Positions 25,507 through 33,436 are shown, counted from the first letter of the stretch. The stretch is DNA of 33,781 nucleotides from Spirochaetaceae bacterium (GCA_003559765.1 PWKH01000087.1:1-33781); one strand, 5' to 3'. A program made the numbers and translations. Notes: generated by a model not told the origin, from the letters alone.

Positions 25507-25535
25507 ATTGTACGGGTGATTTCGCGAGAGGGCAA
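25507..25535 (-). promoter_or_regulatory. Leaderless-type promoter of the LPP20-like gene pair
   Basis: On the minus strand TTGCCC (25535-25530), a 17-bp spacer and TACAAT (25512-25507) end 6 nt before the ATG at 25500. No Shine-Dalgarno sequence is present. Confidence 0.55.
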
Positions 25536-25548
25536 TACAGCAAATCTG

Positions 25549-26628
25549 CTACAGCCGCAGGGTCACACCGGCGCCGGCAGCAGGAACAAGGCGCCAGTCC
25601 CCGTGGGTGCCTCCGGCAGGACCGATGATGTGCCCCTTGGCGCAGACCCCTGCCTTCCACCGGGGAGAGGCGTATGCCTGCAGGGAAACCCCGACGGTGC
25701 CTGTCAGCAGGGTATCCGCCTTGCGGGTGTCCCAGCCCGGTCCTCCGGCAAAGGAGAGATCAAGTGCAAGCATATCAATAAAGGACGGCTCCCGGCTGAT
25801 GCCGCGCGGCAGCGGCAGGGGAACCTGCCAGCCTCCCTGCAGCATGATCAGCTGATCCCCTCCGCCGAAGAAGTGCCCCTCGACGGCAATCATCCCGGAG
25901 ACAAACCGCAGCAGGGAGTCCGCCGCCGCCTGCAGGGAAATCGCCGGTGCGATGGTCCCTTCCGGATGCAGGGCCGCTCCGCCCTGCAGGGAAAGAGATA
26001 TTCCCAGCCGGTTCAGAGGTTCCACAGGCATACCTGGAACGATTCTGCCGGATGCATAGAGCACATCGGCTGCAAGATAGCGCCTCCAGGGCTCGCGTCC
26101 CCACTCCGCCTCAAGCGATGCGGCCTCAGTCTCACGGGAATCCCAGTATCCTGAAGGGGCAGTGCGCAGCAGCGCCCGGGAACTTCCCTCCGGCCCCTGC
26201 ACCAGGAATTCCGCTCTCCTGGAGAAAACCGGCTCCTCTGTCAGTATAAACAGCTGCCCCGGGGCTGCCAGCTCCACCCTCGGAGGAGGCAGCAGACCGG
26301 GAAATTCTATCAGCATTCCCGGAAGCGCCCGGGCCAGATATTCTGCGGCATCCTCCAGCGCTTCCCGGGGGGTATCCCCGATGCCGGCAGGACGGACCTG
26401 CACCGCTTCAGCCTCCCAGGTGATCATCAGGGAGGCTTCACTGCGGTACAGTCCTGAAGGAAGCTGAGTCTCCTGATACTCGGCAAAATCCAGGGAGAGT
26501 GCTTCCTGAACGCCCTTCAGCAGTTCAGTGCCCTCCAGGAAAGCCTGCAGAAAGACCTCCTGGGGATCTGCAGGAAGAGACACCGCTGCAAGTCCCAGCA
26601 GTACACTCAGCAGGATGCGTTTTCCCAT
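25549..26628 (-). CDS. Exported protein, possibly outer-membrane-associated, function unknown
   Basis: About 359 aa from the ATG at 26628. A signal peptide (MGKRILLSVLLGLAAVSLPA) precedes a mature N-terminal region with an LPP20-reminiscent helix (GDTPREALEDAAEYLARALPG). The C-terminal half alternates polar and apolar residues (DMLALDLSFAGGPGWDTR...GTVGVSLQAYASPRWKAGVCAKG) and ends on the aromatic-free strand VTLRL, which suggests a small beta barrel. I do not recognise the family. The track's start (26670) would overlap pepT; the ATG at 26628, preceded by GGAGGAG, begins 7 nt after the pepT stop. It sits upstream of the two LPP20-like lipoproteins and may act with them. Confidence 0.7.
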   Translation of the reverse strand: MGKRILLSVLLGLAAVSLPADPQEVFLQAFLEGTELLKGVQEALSLDFAEYQETQLPSGLYRSEASLMITWEAEAVQVRPAGIGDTPREALEDAAEYLARALPGMLIEFPGLLPPPRVELAAPGQLFILTEEPVFSRRAEFLVQGPEGSSRALLRTAPSGYWDSRETEAASLEAEWGREPWRRYLAADVLYASGRIVPGMPVEPLNRLGISLSLQGGAALHPEGTIAPAISLQAAADSLLRFVSGMIAVEGHFFGGGDQLIMLQGGWQVPLPLPRGISREPSFIDMLALDLSFAGGPGWDTRKADTLLTGTVGVSLQAYASPRWKAGVCAKGHIIGPAGGTHGDWRLVPAAGAGVTLRL

Positions 26629-26635
26629 CCCGGCT

Positions 26636-27883
26636 TCACTCCTCCCGGGCCCACTGAAGCACGGTCTCAACTACCACCCGTGAGGCTTCGGCCATGTAGT
26701 CAGCGCAGGCCCATTCATACCGGCTGTGGTAGTTGAACCCCCCGGAGAAAATGTTCGGAGCTGGAATGCCCATGGCGGTCAGCCGGGCACCGTCGGTACC
26801 GCCCCGGATGCTCGTCATTTCAGGGGTGATGCCTGCCGAAGCAATCGAGCGCTTCAGCACATCCAGCACCTTCGGGTCCCTGCTGATGGCATCATACATA
26901 TTCTCATACTGCCAGAGAGTCTCAACCCGGACCGCGCCGCCGGGAAAGGCAGACTGCACTGAGCGGGCCATCTGCTCCACCGCCTCGGACCGGCGCACCG
27001 CCTCAGTACGGTCAAAGTCCCGGATAAACACGGTCACCGACGCCTGCTCCGCATCGCCGGTGACCGTCAGGGGGCAGTAGTACCCGAACCGGCCGTCGGT
27101 TGCCTCAGGGCTCTCAGCCTGGGGAAGCATGGAGATAAAGGATGCGGCCATCGTAACGGCATTGACCATCCGTCCCCGGGCATTCCCGAGATGGTAGGAC
27201 ACGCCGGTGAAAATCACGTCGCATTTCAGCGCATTGAAGCATTCAGCTTCCATGGTGCCCCGGCCGGGACCGTCCAGGGTATAGCAGTACCGGGAGCGCA
27301 GCTTCTCCACCGGGAAATGGTCCATTCCCCTGCCGGTCTCCTCGTCGGTGGTGAAAATGAGCTCAACCGCCCCGTGCTCCAGTTCCGGGCGGGCTGTCAG
27401 ATATTCCGCTGCGGTGATGATCTCAGCAATCCCGGCTTTATCATCGGCTCCGAGGAGGGTGGTGCCGTCTGCAGTAATGATATCCTTACCCACGCATGAG
27501 AGCAGTTCGGGATGCTCCTTCGGTGAAAGCACATATCCGCTGGTTCCCAGGGGGATATCGTTGCCGGTATACTCCTTGATTACCTGAGGGACTACCCCTC
27601 TGCCTGAAACATCCTCGGCGGTGTCCACATGGGCCATAAATCCCACTGCAGGAACCTGCTCTAGTCGCCGGTTAGTCGGAGGAATGCGGGCAATGAGAAA
27701 GCCCTCATCTAATACTGAGATATCGGTGATGCCCAGATCCTGCAGTTCGCTGCTGATGATATTCAGCAGGTCCCATTGTCCGGGGGTGGTGGGCCGGGAG
27801 GTGCTGCTGCGGTCAGACTGCGTATCGACAACTGCATATCTGAGCAGCCGCTCCGTTACCCTTTCGGAGAACCAATGCTGCAT
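26636..27883 (-). CDS. pepT: Peptidase T (tripeptide aminopeptidase)
   Basis: About 415 aa; a cytoplasmic M20-family metallopeptidase that removes N-terminal residues from tripeptides. The dizinc ligands and catalytic residues sit in GFMAHVDTAEDVSG, TLLGADDKAGIAEI, FTTDEETGRGMDHF and the C-terminal IFSGGFNYHSRYEWACADYM. RGGTDGARLTAMGIP is the family's substrate-pocket block. The track starts at 27907. The ATG at 27883 is preferred because AAGGAGG lies 4 nt upstream and the family usually begins with such a helix (WFSERVTERLLRYAVVDTQS). Divergent from the WYL regulator gene. Confidence 0.93.
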   Translation of the reverse strand: MQHWFSERVTERLLRYAVVDTQSDRSSTSRPTTPGQWDLLNIISSELQDLGITDISVLDEGFLIARIPPTNRRLEQVPAVGFMAHVDTAEDVSGRGVVPQVIKEYTGNDIPLGTSGYVLSPKEHPELLSCVGKDIITADGTTLLGADDKAGIAEIITAAEYLTARPELEHGAVELIFTTDEETGRGMDHFPVEKLRSRYCYTLDGPGRGTMEAECFNALKCDVIFTGVSYHLGNARGRMVNAVTMAASFISMLPQAESPEATDGRFGYYCPLTVTGDAEQASVTVFIRDFDRTEAVRRSEAVEQMARSVQSAFPGGAVRVETLWQYENMYDAISRDPKVLDVLKRSIASAGITPEMTSIRGGTDGARLTAMGIPAPNIFSGGFNYHSRYEWACADYMAEASRVVVETVLQWAREE

Positions 27884-27958
27884 ACTGCCTCCTTCTTGCT
27901 TGATCATGCTTCATCCTAGCCGTTTTCCCCTGCCGCCGCAAGCAATAATTACCGGCTA

Positions 27959-27986
27959 TTGTGCTATCTCCCACACATGATATAAT
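27959..27986 (+). promoter_or_regulatory. Promoter of the WYL regulator gene
   Basis: TTGTGC (27959-27964), a 16-bp spacer and a perfect TATAAT (27981-27986) preceded by the extended -10 dinucleotide TG. The leader of about 46 nt carries AAGGAT 6 nt before the ATG at 28039. Confidence 0.65.
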
Positions 27987-28038
27987 ACTCCCTGTGCCCG
28001 GAGGGGCTTTTCATTTTCATCAAGCATAAGGATAGCAC

Positions 28039-29010
28039 ATGAAAGCAGAACGGCTTACGCAGCTCGAGCTTCTCCTCCTGTCCCATCCCGAGGGTATGCG
28101 CCGCGCTGAAATTGCCCGGCGCCTGGGGGTGCACCGTTCAACCATCGGGCGGTACATCGAAGAACTGAAACACCATATGGACATCGAGGAGGACGGGTTT
28201 ATTATCAAGCCTTCGGGAAAGCACGACATGGATATGATGAAGCTCAGCGTCTACGAGAGTCTTGCCTTCAACCTCTCCGCGGAGCTGCTCGCGTCCCATG
28301 TTGAGTTCCAGAATCCCCATCTTGCATCAGGACTCCGTAAGATTGCAGGAAACATGCGGAACTATGCGCCCACCATGAGCCGGAACCTCAATGCCGCGGC
28401 CGAGGCGATAGAGGTGGGGTCAAAAAAAAGCAATCCCACTTTCATGAAGGCCCTTGAGGTGCTTACCGATGCCTGGATTTCCGGGAAAATCGTACGCATT
28501 CGGCACACCGGCTCCCAGGACGGTCAGCCCCAAGAGACAGAATTTGCCCCGTACTTCATTGGATTCAGGGAGGAGGGGACCGGACGAAGACCGATCAGCG
28601 TCACCGGCAGGCTGCGCCATACCGCAGAGATCACCACCATAGACATCCTCGACATCCATGAGGCGGAAATCCTTGATGAGATTTACACAATTCCTGACAA
28701 CCTGAAGCCCTTTTTCAAACCTGATGCGCAGCAGCGCTACGGGGGAATTGATCTCATCCCGCTGAAGCTGAAGCTCAAGGAGCGCTCTGCCCTGAATTCT
28801 CTCTCCCTCGTCTACCGCGAACGCTGCGAAATCTACCGGAATACCGAGGGAGAGCTGATCTGTGAAATGGAGGCGGAGAATTCCATCGAACTGATGCTGC
28901 GGATCGTCCAGAGCGGAGACTCCATCGAAATCATTGAGCCGCAGTCGTACCGAAAAAAATTCATGAAAGAACTGGAAAAGATCTTCCGCGTTTACAAAGA
29001 TATTGTATGA
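28039..29010 (+). CDS. WYL-domain transcriptional regulator (YafY type)
   Basis: A 323-aa protein. An N-terminal helix-turn-helix (about 5-60) reads LTQLELLLLSHPEGMRRAEIARRLGVHRSTIGRYIEELK, the usual HTH_11 layout. The central and C-terminal parts (about 140-320) fit a WYL sensor domain and its C-terminal extension, although the literal WYL tripeptide is not seen. Such proteins bind small ligands or nucleic acid and control DNA-damage, metabolic or defence genes. Its stop lies 54 nt before the rubrerythrin gene, and the promoter of that operon begins inside its last codons. It might regulate the operon, but this is only positional inference. Confidence 0.82.
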   Translation: MKAERLTQLELLLLSHPEGMRRAEIARRLGVHRSTIGRYIEELKHHMDIEEDGFIIKPSGKHDMDMMKLSVYESLAFNLSAELLASHVEFQNPHLASGLRKIAGNMRNYAPTMSRNLNAAAEAIEVGSKKSNPTFMKALEVLTDAWISGKIVRIRHTGSQDGQPQETEFAPYFIGFREEGTGRRPISVTGRLRHTAEITTIDILDIHEAEILDEIYTIPDNLKPFFKPDAQQRYGGIDLIPLKLKLKERSALNSLSLVYRERCEIYRNTEGELICEMEAENSIELMLRIVQSGDSIEIIEPQSYRKKFMKELEKIFRVYKDIV

Positions 29011-29029
29011 TGTATACTAATAGTATAAT
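28991..29029 (+). promoter_or_regulatory. Promoter region of the rubrerythrin operon
   Basis: TTTACA (28991-28996), a 16-bp spacer and TATACT (29013-29018) form one promoter. A second perfect TATAAT lies at 29024-29029. Both -10 elements lie in or against the palindrome at 29013-29027, so a protein bound there would block RNA polymerase. Confidence 0.55.
29013..29027 (+). promoter_or_regulatory. Palindromic operator, PerR/Fur-like 7-1-7 geometry
   Basis: TATACTA-A-TAGTATA is a perfect 15-bp inverted repeat over the -10 region of the rubrerythrin operon. PerR boxes of Gram-positive bacteria have the same 7-1-7 geometry, with a different base order. The genes it would control are typical PerR targets. 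The regulator is not in the window. Confidence 0.5.
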
Positions 29030-29064
29030 CTACACAAAGACACTATAAAACCTAGGAGGGAACC

Positions 29065-29640
29065 ATGAAGTCTTTGAATGGAACCGCAACTGAAAAAAAC
29101 CTGCTTACGGCATTTGCAGGTGAGTCACAGGCACGAAACCGCTATACCTATTTCGCCGCAGCGGCGAAGAAGGAAGGGTTTGTGATGATTTCCGAAAAGT
29201 TCAGCGAAACAGCTGATCAGGAGAAGGAACATGCCAAGCGGTTCTTTAAATTTCTCGATGGGGGAGAAGTTGAAATCACCGGTGCATTTCCAGCAGGGAA
29301 GATCGGCACTACCGCGGAAAACCTTCGCGCAGCAGCGGCCGGGGAAAATTATGAGTGGACCACCATGTATCCGGAATTTGCCAAGACGGCAGAGGAAGAA
29401 GGGTTCAACGAAATCGCTGCAGTGTTCAGGGCAGTAGCTGCTGCTGAAACACGGCATGAAGACCGGTATCTGAACATGCTGAAACTGGTGGAGGATGGTA
29501 CCATGTTCAAGCGGGACACCCCGGTGAAGTGGCAGTGCCGCAACTGCGGATATATCCATGAAGGAGCCGCTGCGCCGGCAAAATGTGCCGCCTGCGCCCA
29601 TCCTCAGGCCCATTTTGAGGTGTTCGGAGAGACTGTATAA
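29065..29640 (+). CDS. rbr: Rubrerythrin
   Basis: A 191-aa non-haem iron peroxidase that reduces hydrogen peroxide using electrons from rubredoxin. The four-helix di-iron domain carries [41 protein letters not shown] and [11 protein letters not shown]. The C-terminal rubredoxin-like domain has the paired CxxC motifs [10 protein letters not shown] and CAACAHP that bind one iron. It is the first gene of the operon, 10 nt or so after AGGAGG. The downstream superoxide reductase produces its substrate, and the downstream rubredoxin is its likely donor. Confidence 0.95.
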   Translation: MKSLNGTATEKNLLTAFAGESQARNRYTYFAAAAKKEGFVMISEKFSETADQEKEHAKRFFKFLDGGEVEITGAFPAGKIGTTAENLRAAAAGENYEWTTMYPEFAKTAEEEGFNEIAAVFRAVAAAETRHEDRYLNMLKLVEDGTMFKRDTPVKWQCRNCGYIHEGAAAPAKCAACAHPQAHFEVFGETV

Positions 29641-29668
29641 TATTATATTTGGTCCAAGGAGGACAATT

Positions 29669-30067
29669 ATGGCAGAAGCAGTAAAACACGGAGTGTATTT
29701 GTGTGAGATCTGCGGAAACGTAGCAGAACTGCTGCGTGCAGGTCAGGGGGAATTGGTTTGCTGCGGTGAACCAATGAAGCGTATGGATGAACAGACCGCT
29801 GATTCATCTACGGAAAAACATGTTCCAGTTATCGAAAAAACCGATTCCGGTTACAGCGTAGTAGTCGGTTCAACCCTTCATCCGATGGTTGAAAAACACT
29901 TTATTGAATGGATTGAACTCATCGTAGACGGAAAATCCTGTAAGAAATTCCTCAAACCCGGTGATGAGCCGAAGGCTGAATTCTGCACCTGTACTGATGA
30001 TGCAGCTGCGTCGGTTTCAGCCAGGGAATTCTGCAACGTCCACGGACTCTGGAGGGCGGAAAAGTAA
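29669..30067 (+). CDS. dfx: Desulfoferrodoxin (superoxide reductase, 2Fe type)
   Basis: A 132-aa enzyme that reduces superoxide to peroxide without making oxygen, used by anaerobes in place of superoxide dismutase. Domain I is the desulforedoxin site with Cys12, Cys15, Cys31 and Cys32. Domain II has the catalytic centre ligands His51, His71, His77, Cys122 and His125, with Glu49 and Lys50 in EKHVPVIE assisting. The ORF track begins 37 codons early at 29558, inside rubrerythrin. The ATG at 29669 follows AAGGAGG. Its TAA shares one base with the ferritin ATG (TAATG), so translation is coupled. Confidence 0.95.
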   Translation: MAEAVKHGVYLCEICGNVAELLRAGQGELVCCGEPMKRMDEQTADSSTEKHVPVIEKTDSGYSVVVGSTLHPMVEKHFIEWIELIVDGKSCKKFLKPGDEPKAEFCTCTDDAAASVSAREFCNVHGLWRAEK

Positions 30068-30555
30068 TGATAAGCAAAGCAGTGGAACAGGCGTTCAATG
30101 AGCAGTTCAACAAGGAACTCGCATCAGCATATATCTATGCCGCAATGGCTGCGGATTTTGAATCCAAGAATTACTCCGGATTCGCCCGCTGGATGACCGC
30201 CCAGGCAAAGGAAGAGGTCGAGCATGCCCAAAAATTTTATCATTTTTTACTTGAACGCGGCGGCAGACCCTTGTATGATACAGTAGAGAAGCCTCAAGAA
30301 AGCTGGGCAAGCGTCCGGGAGGTCTTTGAACATGCGCTCAAACATGAACGGTTTATTACCAAGAGCATTGATGAGCTGGTGAACACAGCCCGGAAGCATG
30401 ACGACAAAGCATCTGAAGTATTTCTTCAGTGGTTTGTGTCAGAACAGATTGAAGAGGAAAGTACTGTTGAATCCATCCTGGCTAAATTTGATCTTGCCGG
30501 GGAAGATAACCGAGGGCTTTACCTGCTGGATAAAGAACTGGGAGCTCGAGGATAA
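30067..30555 (+). CDS. ftnA: Ferritin
   Basis: A 162-aa iron-storage protein that oxidises Fe(II) and stores it, limiting Fenton chemistry. The ferroxidase residues are Glu17 (NKELASAY), Glu50 and His53 (KEEVEHAQKF), with further acidic residues in SEQIEEESTVESIL. There is no haem-binding methionine at the bacterioferritin position, so this is the FtnA type. The start codon overlaps the desulfoferrodoxin stop by one base. Linking iron storage to superoxide reduction in one transcript fits the protective role of the operon. Confidence 0.93.
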   Translation: MISKAVEQAFNEQFNKELASAYIYAAMAADFESKNYSGFARWMTAQAKEEVEHAQKFYHFLLERGGRPLYDTVEKPQESWASVREVFEHALKHERFITKSIDELVNTARKHDDKASEVFLQWFVSEQIEEESTVESILAKFDLAGEDNRGLYLLDKELGARG

Positions 30556-30580
30556 GTTTCTCTAAAATGAGGAGGCAAAC

Positions 30581-30742
30581 ATGGAAAAATATGTATGTGA
30601 TTTATGCGGATATGTATATGATCCCGCAGAAGGTGATCCGGATAACGGGGTCGATCCCGGAACGGCATTCAGCGACATTCCCGATGACTGGGTGTGTCCG
30701 CTCTGCGGCGCGGCCAAGGATGACTTTTCTCCCCTTGAATAA
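30581..30742 (+). CDS. Rubredoxin (53 aa; not in the ORF track)
   Basis: A complete small rubredoxin in a frame the track omits because of its length; the track's 30567-30755 is a shadow of it. The protein begins [20 protein letters not shown] and ends [15 protein letters not shown]. The four iron ligands are Cys6, Cys9, Cys39 and Cys42 in the usual CxxC...CPxCG spacing, and the [11 protein letters not shown] block is conserved. The start follows AGGAGG with 6-7 nt spacing, 25 nt after ferritin. It should carry electrons to rubrerythrin and desulfoferrodoxin encoded upstream. Confidence 0.96.
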   Translation: MEKYVCDLCGYVYDPAEGDPDNGVDPGTAFSDIPDDWVCPLCGAAKDDFSPLE

Positions 30743-30778
30743 TTTAGGGATGTGAAGTACACACACCTATGAACCCAC

Positions 30779-30812
30779 AGGCTGTCTGCGGGATTGTGCA
30801 GACAGCCTTTTT
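30779..30812 (+). terminator. Strong terminator of the oxidative-stress operon
   Basis: A perfect 11-bp stem AGGCTGTCTGC / GCAGACAGCCT with an 8-nt loop is followed by TTTTT. It lies 36 bases after the rubredoxin stop. Confidence 0.92.
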
Positions 30813-30898
30813 CTCTGTCTTTCTTTTCCAAAGGGATTGACAAGGTGCTGCATTGAACACTCAGCAGCAGGCGGCATCAATTCAAGGAGCAAACCAGT

Positions 30899-32389
30899 AT
30901 GGGTAACAGGAAAACACCTAGAGTACATCCATGGGGTATCCTGGTTACTGCATTCTTTCTCATCATAACCCTCCCATTGCTCATCGGGTGCAGCGATGAA
31001 CCGATGCGCTTTACCCTTGAAGATATTTCCGAACCCATCAATATTTCCGATCCCCAGGACATTCTTCCGGGAACCTGGGAAGGAACCTTCACCATGCAGG
31101 GAACCGAATACACTGTACGCTTCTCCCTTCAGGAGAATGAAGACGGCAGCTTCATCGGAGCATTCTCTCTGCCGCAGCAGACTCAGGCGCTGTTTATCTT
31201 CGATGAGATTGAAATAGACGAGGACGGCGTAATAACCTTCCAGGCATCCTCCATCCAGGCAGGATATACTGCGACCTTGCGGGCTGTGCAGGATTCCCAG
31301 CAGATCACCCTCTCAGGAACATGGAAGCATGCAGGGAGCCAGGCGGAACTGACCATGCAGCCGAGGCAGTTCGATACGCTCACCAGGATAGAACGGCCTC
31401 AGGATCCCGCACGTCCCTATCCCTATCACGAAAAAGAGGTGGTATTCCCCAATGTCCGGGAGGATTTTGAGCTGGCAGGAACCCTGACCTATCCTGAAGG
31501 AGCAGGACCCTTTCCGGTGGTAATCCTTATTTCCGGATCCGGTTCCCATGACCGGAATGAAGAGATTTTTGGACATCGGCCGTTCTTAGTGCTCGCCGAT
31601 CATCTGACACGGAACGGCATCGCCGTTCTCAGATATGATGACAGAGGAGTGGGCGGTTCCGGTGGAGAATCCGAAACTGCTGACTCCTATGACCTTTCCA
31701 TTGATGCTGAAAGCGCCCTGGATTACCTGCTGGAGCACCATAGAGATATCATATCGGATGAAATCGGACTGGTCGGGCACAGTGAAGGAGGCATCATCGC
31801 CCCGATGGTCGCCGACAGACGGAATGAGATATCCTTTTTGATCCTGCTGGCCGGTCCCGGACAGCAGGGTGATCAAGTGCTGCTTTCGCAGACCCGGGCC
31901 ATCCTCGAAGCACAGAGCCTGCCTGAATCACTGGTGGAGACTACCTTGACGACGAACCGGGCTATCTATTCACTGCTGATGGAAGAGGATAATGAGGACA
32001 AACTGCAGACGAAAATCACACAGATCATGCGCAGCGTCGGCATACCTGAAGATCAGATCCGCCAGCAGCTGCCGTCGATCCTGCTTCCGTGGTTCAGGTT
32101 CTTCCTCTCCTATGATCCCGGGGAGGTGCTCACCAGGCTGTCCGTCCCGGTGCTCGCCCTGGGAGGCAGTCTTGACCTTCAGGTGCTTGCTGAAGAGAAC
32201 ATCCCACGGATAGAAGCGCACCTGGAAGCAGGGGAATCACCTCAGGTGACGACAAAAATCTATGAGGGGCTCAACCACCTGTTCCAGCCTGCTCAGACCG
32301 GTATGGTGGACGAATACGGAACAATCCCGATTACCATCGCACCCCAGGTGCTGGAGGATATTTCCCAGTGGATCTGGGCGATTCTGTAA
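30899..32389 (+). CDS. Lipoprotein alpha/beta hydrolase with N-terminal beta domain
   Basis: A 496-aa protein. The signal peptide ends in the lipobox LLIGC (Cys31), so it is predicted to be lipid-anchored. Residues about 55-155 form a strand-rich domain (GTWEGTFTMQGTEYTVRFSLQ...LSGTWKHAG). The hydrolase domain starts near 180, with the oxyanion region ILISGSGSHDRNE, YDDRGVGGSGG, the nucleophile Ser295 in GHSEGG, Asp426 in GGSLDLQV and His460 in GLNHLF. This layout resembles EstD-type esterases. The substrate is unknown. AAGGAG is 9 nt upstream. A TTGACA lies at 30837-30842, but I see no convincing -10 at the right distance. It converges on the PAP2 gene with 9 bp between the stops. Confidence 0.87.
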   Translation: MGNRKTPRVHPWGILVTAFFLIITLPLLIGCSDEPMRFTLEDISEPINISDPQDILPGTWEGTFTMQGTEYTVRFSLQENEDGSFIGAFSLPQQTQALFIFDEIEIDEDGVITFQASSIQAGYTATLRAVQDSQQITLSGTWKHAGSQAELTMQPRQFDTLTRIERPQDPARPYPYHEKEVVFPNVREDFELAGTLTYPEGAGPFPVVILISGSGSHDRNEEIFGHRPFLVLADHLTRNGIAVLRYDDRGVGGSGGESETADSYDLSIDAESALDYLLEHHRDIISDEIGLVGHSEGGIIAPMVADRRNEISFLILLAGPGQQGDQVLLSQTRAILEAQSLPESLVETTLTTNRAIYSLLMEEDNEDKLQTKITQIMRSVGIPEDQIRQQLPSILLPWFRFFLSYDPGEVLTRLSVPVLALGGSLDLQVLAEENIPRIEAHLEAGESPQVTTKIYEGLNHLFQPAQTGMVDEYGTIPITIAPQVLEDISQWIWAIL

Positions 32390-32398
32390 TCTGACGGC

Positions 32399-33277
32399 TC
32401 ATGACGGCATCTTCCGGTATAATCCCGCGGTCTTAAACAGCCACGGTGCTGCAAAGGTAACCCATGCGCCCATAACAAAGTACCTGAGGAAAGTCATGCA
32501 TGCAAACAGCAGTTCCTGATCCTCCCCGACTCCCGTCAGGCCGATAAAAAGCGTCCGGGTAACCACCCGAAGACCGAAGAGTATCCCCAGACCGATGACA
32601 GCCTTCAGAATCTGCTGCCACCATGCGGCTTGTTCCACGAATTTCACCACCTGTTTCTCCAGCCGGTATCCCCACAGCGCTGCAAGGATGTATCCAAGAA
32701 CTACCGGCGCAAGGCCGAAGGACTGGTTGAGAAACAGCAGCAGCACTGTTCCTCCGGTAAACAGCACATATCTCCTGCCGCTCATTTCCAGGGTGTATTT
32801 TCGCTGAAGAAATTCGAATCCTGTAAGAATCAGCAGGCCGATCAGCACCCCGGCGATAATATCCACCGGATAGTGGACTCCGAGGTATACCCGGGAAAAT
32901 GCGACCAGCACGATCAGAACCGCTGCGGTCCCGTAGGCCCATCTCCGGTCGATCTCCCGGGCAAGATACCCCCAGAATGCAGTGTTGCCCTGGGCATGCC
33001 CGCTGGGAAAGGAGAAGCCGTCCTCTTCAATCAGTCTCACCGCCAGGTCTGGCCGTTCAGTCATATAGTTATATTTGATTGCAGTATTCAAGTAGATAGA
33101 GGTTACGAACACCAGAGAGAACCTGATGCCGAAGTCCTTGTTCCAGAGCCAGTAGAGCAGCGGAATGACGATCATGTAGTATTCCTGATCTCCCAGCAGG
33201 GTGATCCAGCGGAAGAACCCGTCGAGTACCGGGTTTGAAAACTGCTGCACCCAAAGAATGAACGAGAGGTCTGCCAT
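32399..33277 (-). CDS. PAP2-family membrane phosphatase
   Basis: A 292-aa integral membrane phosphatase acting on lipid phosphates such as phosphatidate or undecaprenyl pyrophosphate (the choice is inference). The three catalytic motifs are complete: Lys68-x6-Arg75-Pro76, PSGH at 91-94, and Ser128-Arg129-x5-His135-x3-Asp139. Hydrophobic segments lie before, between and after them, with about three extra membrane helices beyond the last motif, longer than the simplest members. The start has GGGGGTG 5 nt upstream, and a good promoter lies at 33301-33330. With uppP elsewhere in the window, it may share the lipid-carrier recycling role. Confidence 0.9.
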   Translation of the reverse strand: MADLSFILWVQQFSNPVLDGFFRWITLLGDQEYYMIVIPLLYWLWNKDFGIRFSLVFVTSIYLNTAIKYNYMTERPDLAVRLIEEDGFSFPSGHAQGNTAFWGYLAREIDRRWAYGTAAVLIVLVAFSRVYLGVHYPVDIIAGVLIGLLILTGFEFLQRKYTLEMSGRRYVLFTGGTVLLLFLNQSFGLAPVVLGYILAALWGYRLEKQVVKFVEQAAWWQQILKAVIGLGILFGLRVVTRTLFIGLTGVGEDQELLFACMTFLRYFVMGAWVTFAAPWLFKTAGLYRKMPS

Positions 33278-33300
33278 AAAAACACCCCCTGAATCATCCT

Positions 33301-33330
33301 ATAGTAGGTTCCTAAGTCTGTATTTGTCAA
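33301..33330 (-). promoter_or_regulatory. Promoter of the PAP2 gene
   Basis: On the minus strand a perfect TTGACA (33330-33325), an 18-bp spacer and TACTAT (33306-33301). The spacer contains the motif TTAGGAACC, which recurs in the opposite orientation upstream of the next gene. Confidence 0.65.
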
Positions 33331-33436
33331 TCTTTTCACAGCAAACTAATAGAACCTTGGCTGTTTTCCTTCAGAAAATGGGGTATGGGCGCTTCACCTC
33401 AGGCAAACTTGACGCCGAGCAGAAATTTAGGAACCT
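33306..33436. repeat. Inverted pair of TTAGGAACCT sites in a divergent promoter region
   Basis: AGGTTCCTAA at 33306-33315 and its exact complement TTAGGAACCT at 33427-33436 flank the non-coding part between two divergent genes, and a shorter related copy (TAGAACCTTGG) begins near 33350. The first copy lies inside the PAP2 promoter spacer. A shared regulator is possible. The rest of the 198-bp gap shows no gene. Confidence 0.4.

Noticed and set aside
27990-28012. GCCC/GGGC mini-hairpin with Ts in the WYL leader, as a possible attenuator
   Set aside because: Only a 4-bp stem, too weak to support a terminator or riboswitch call.
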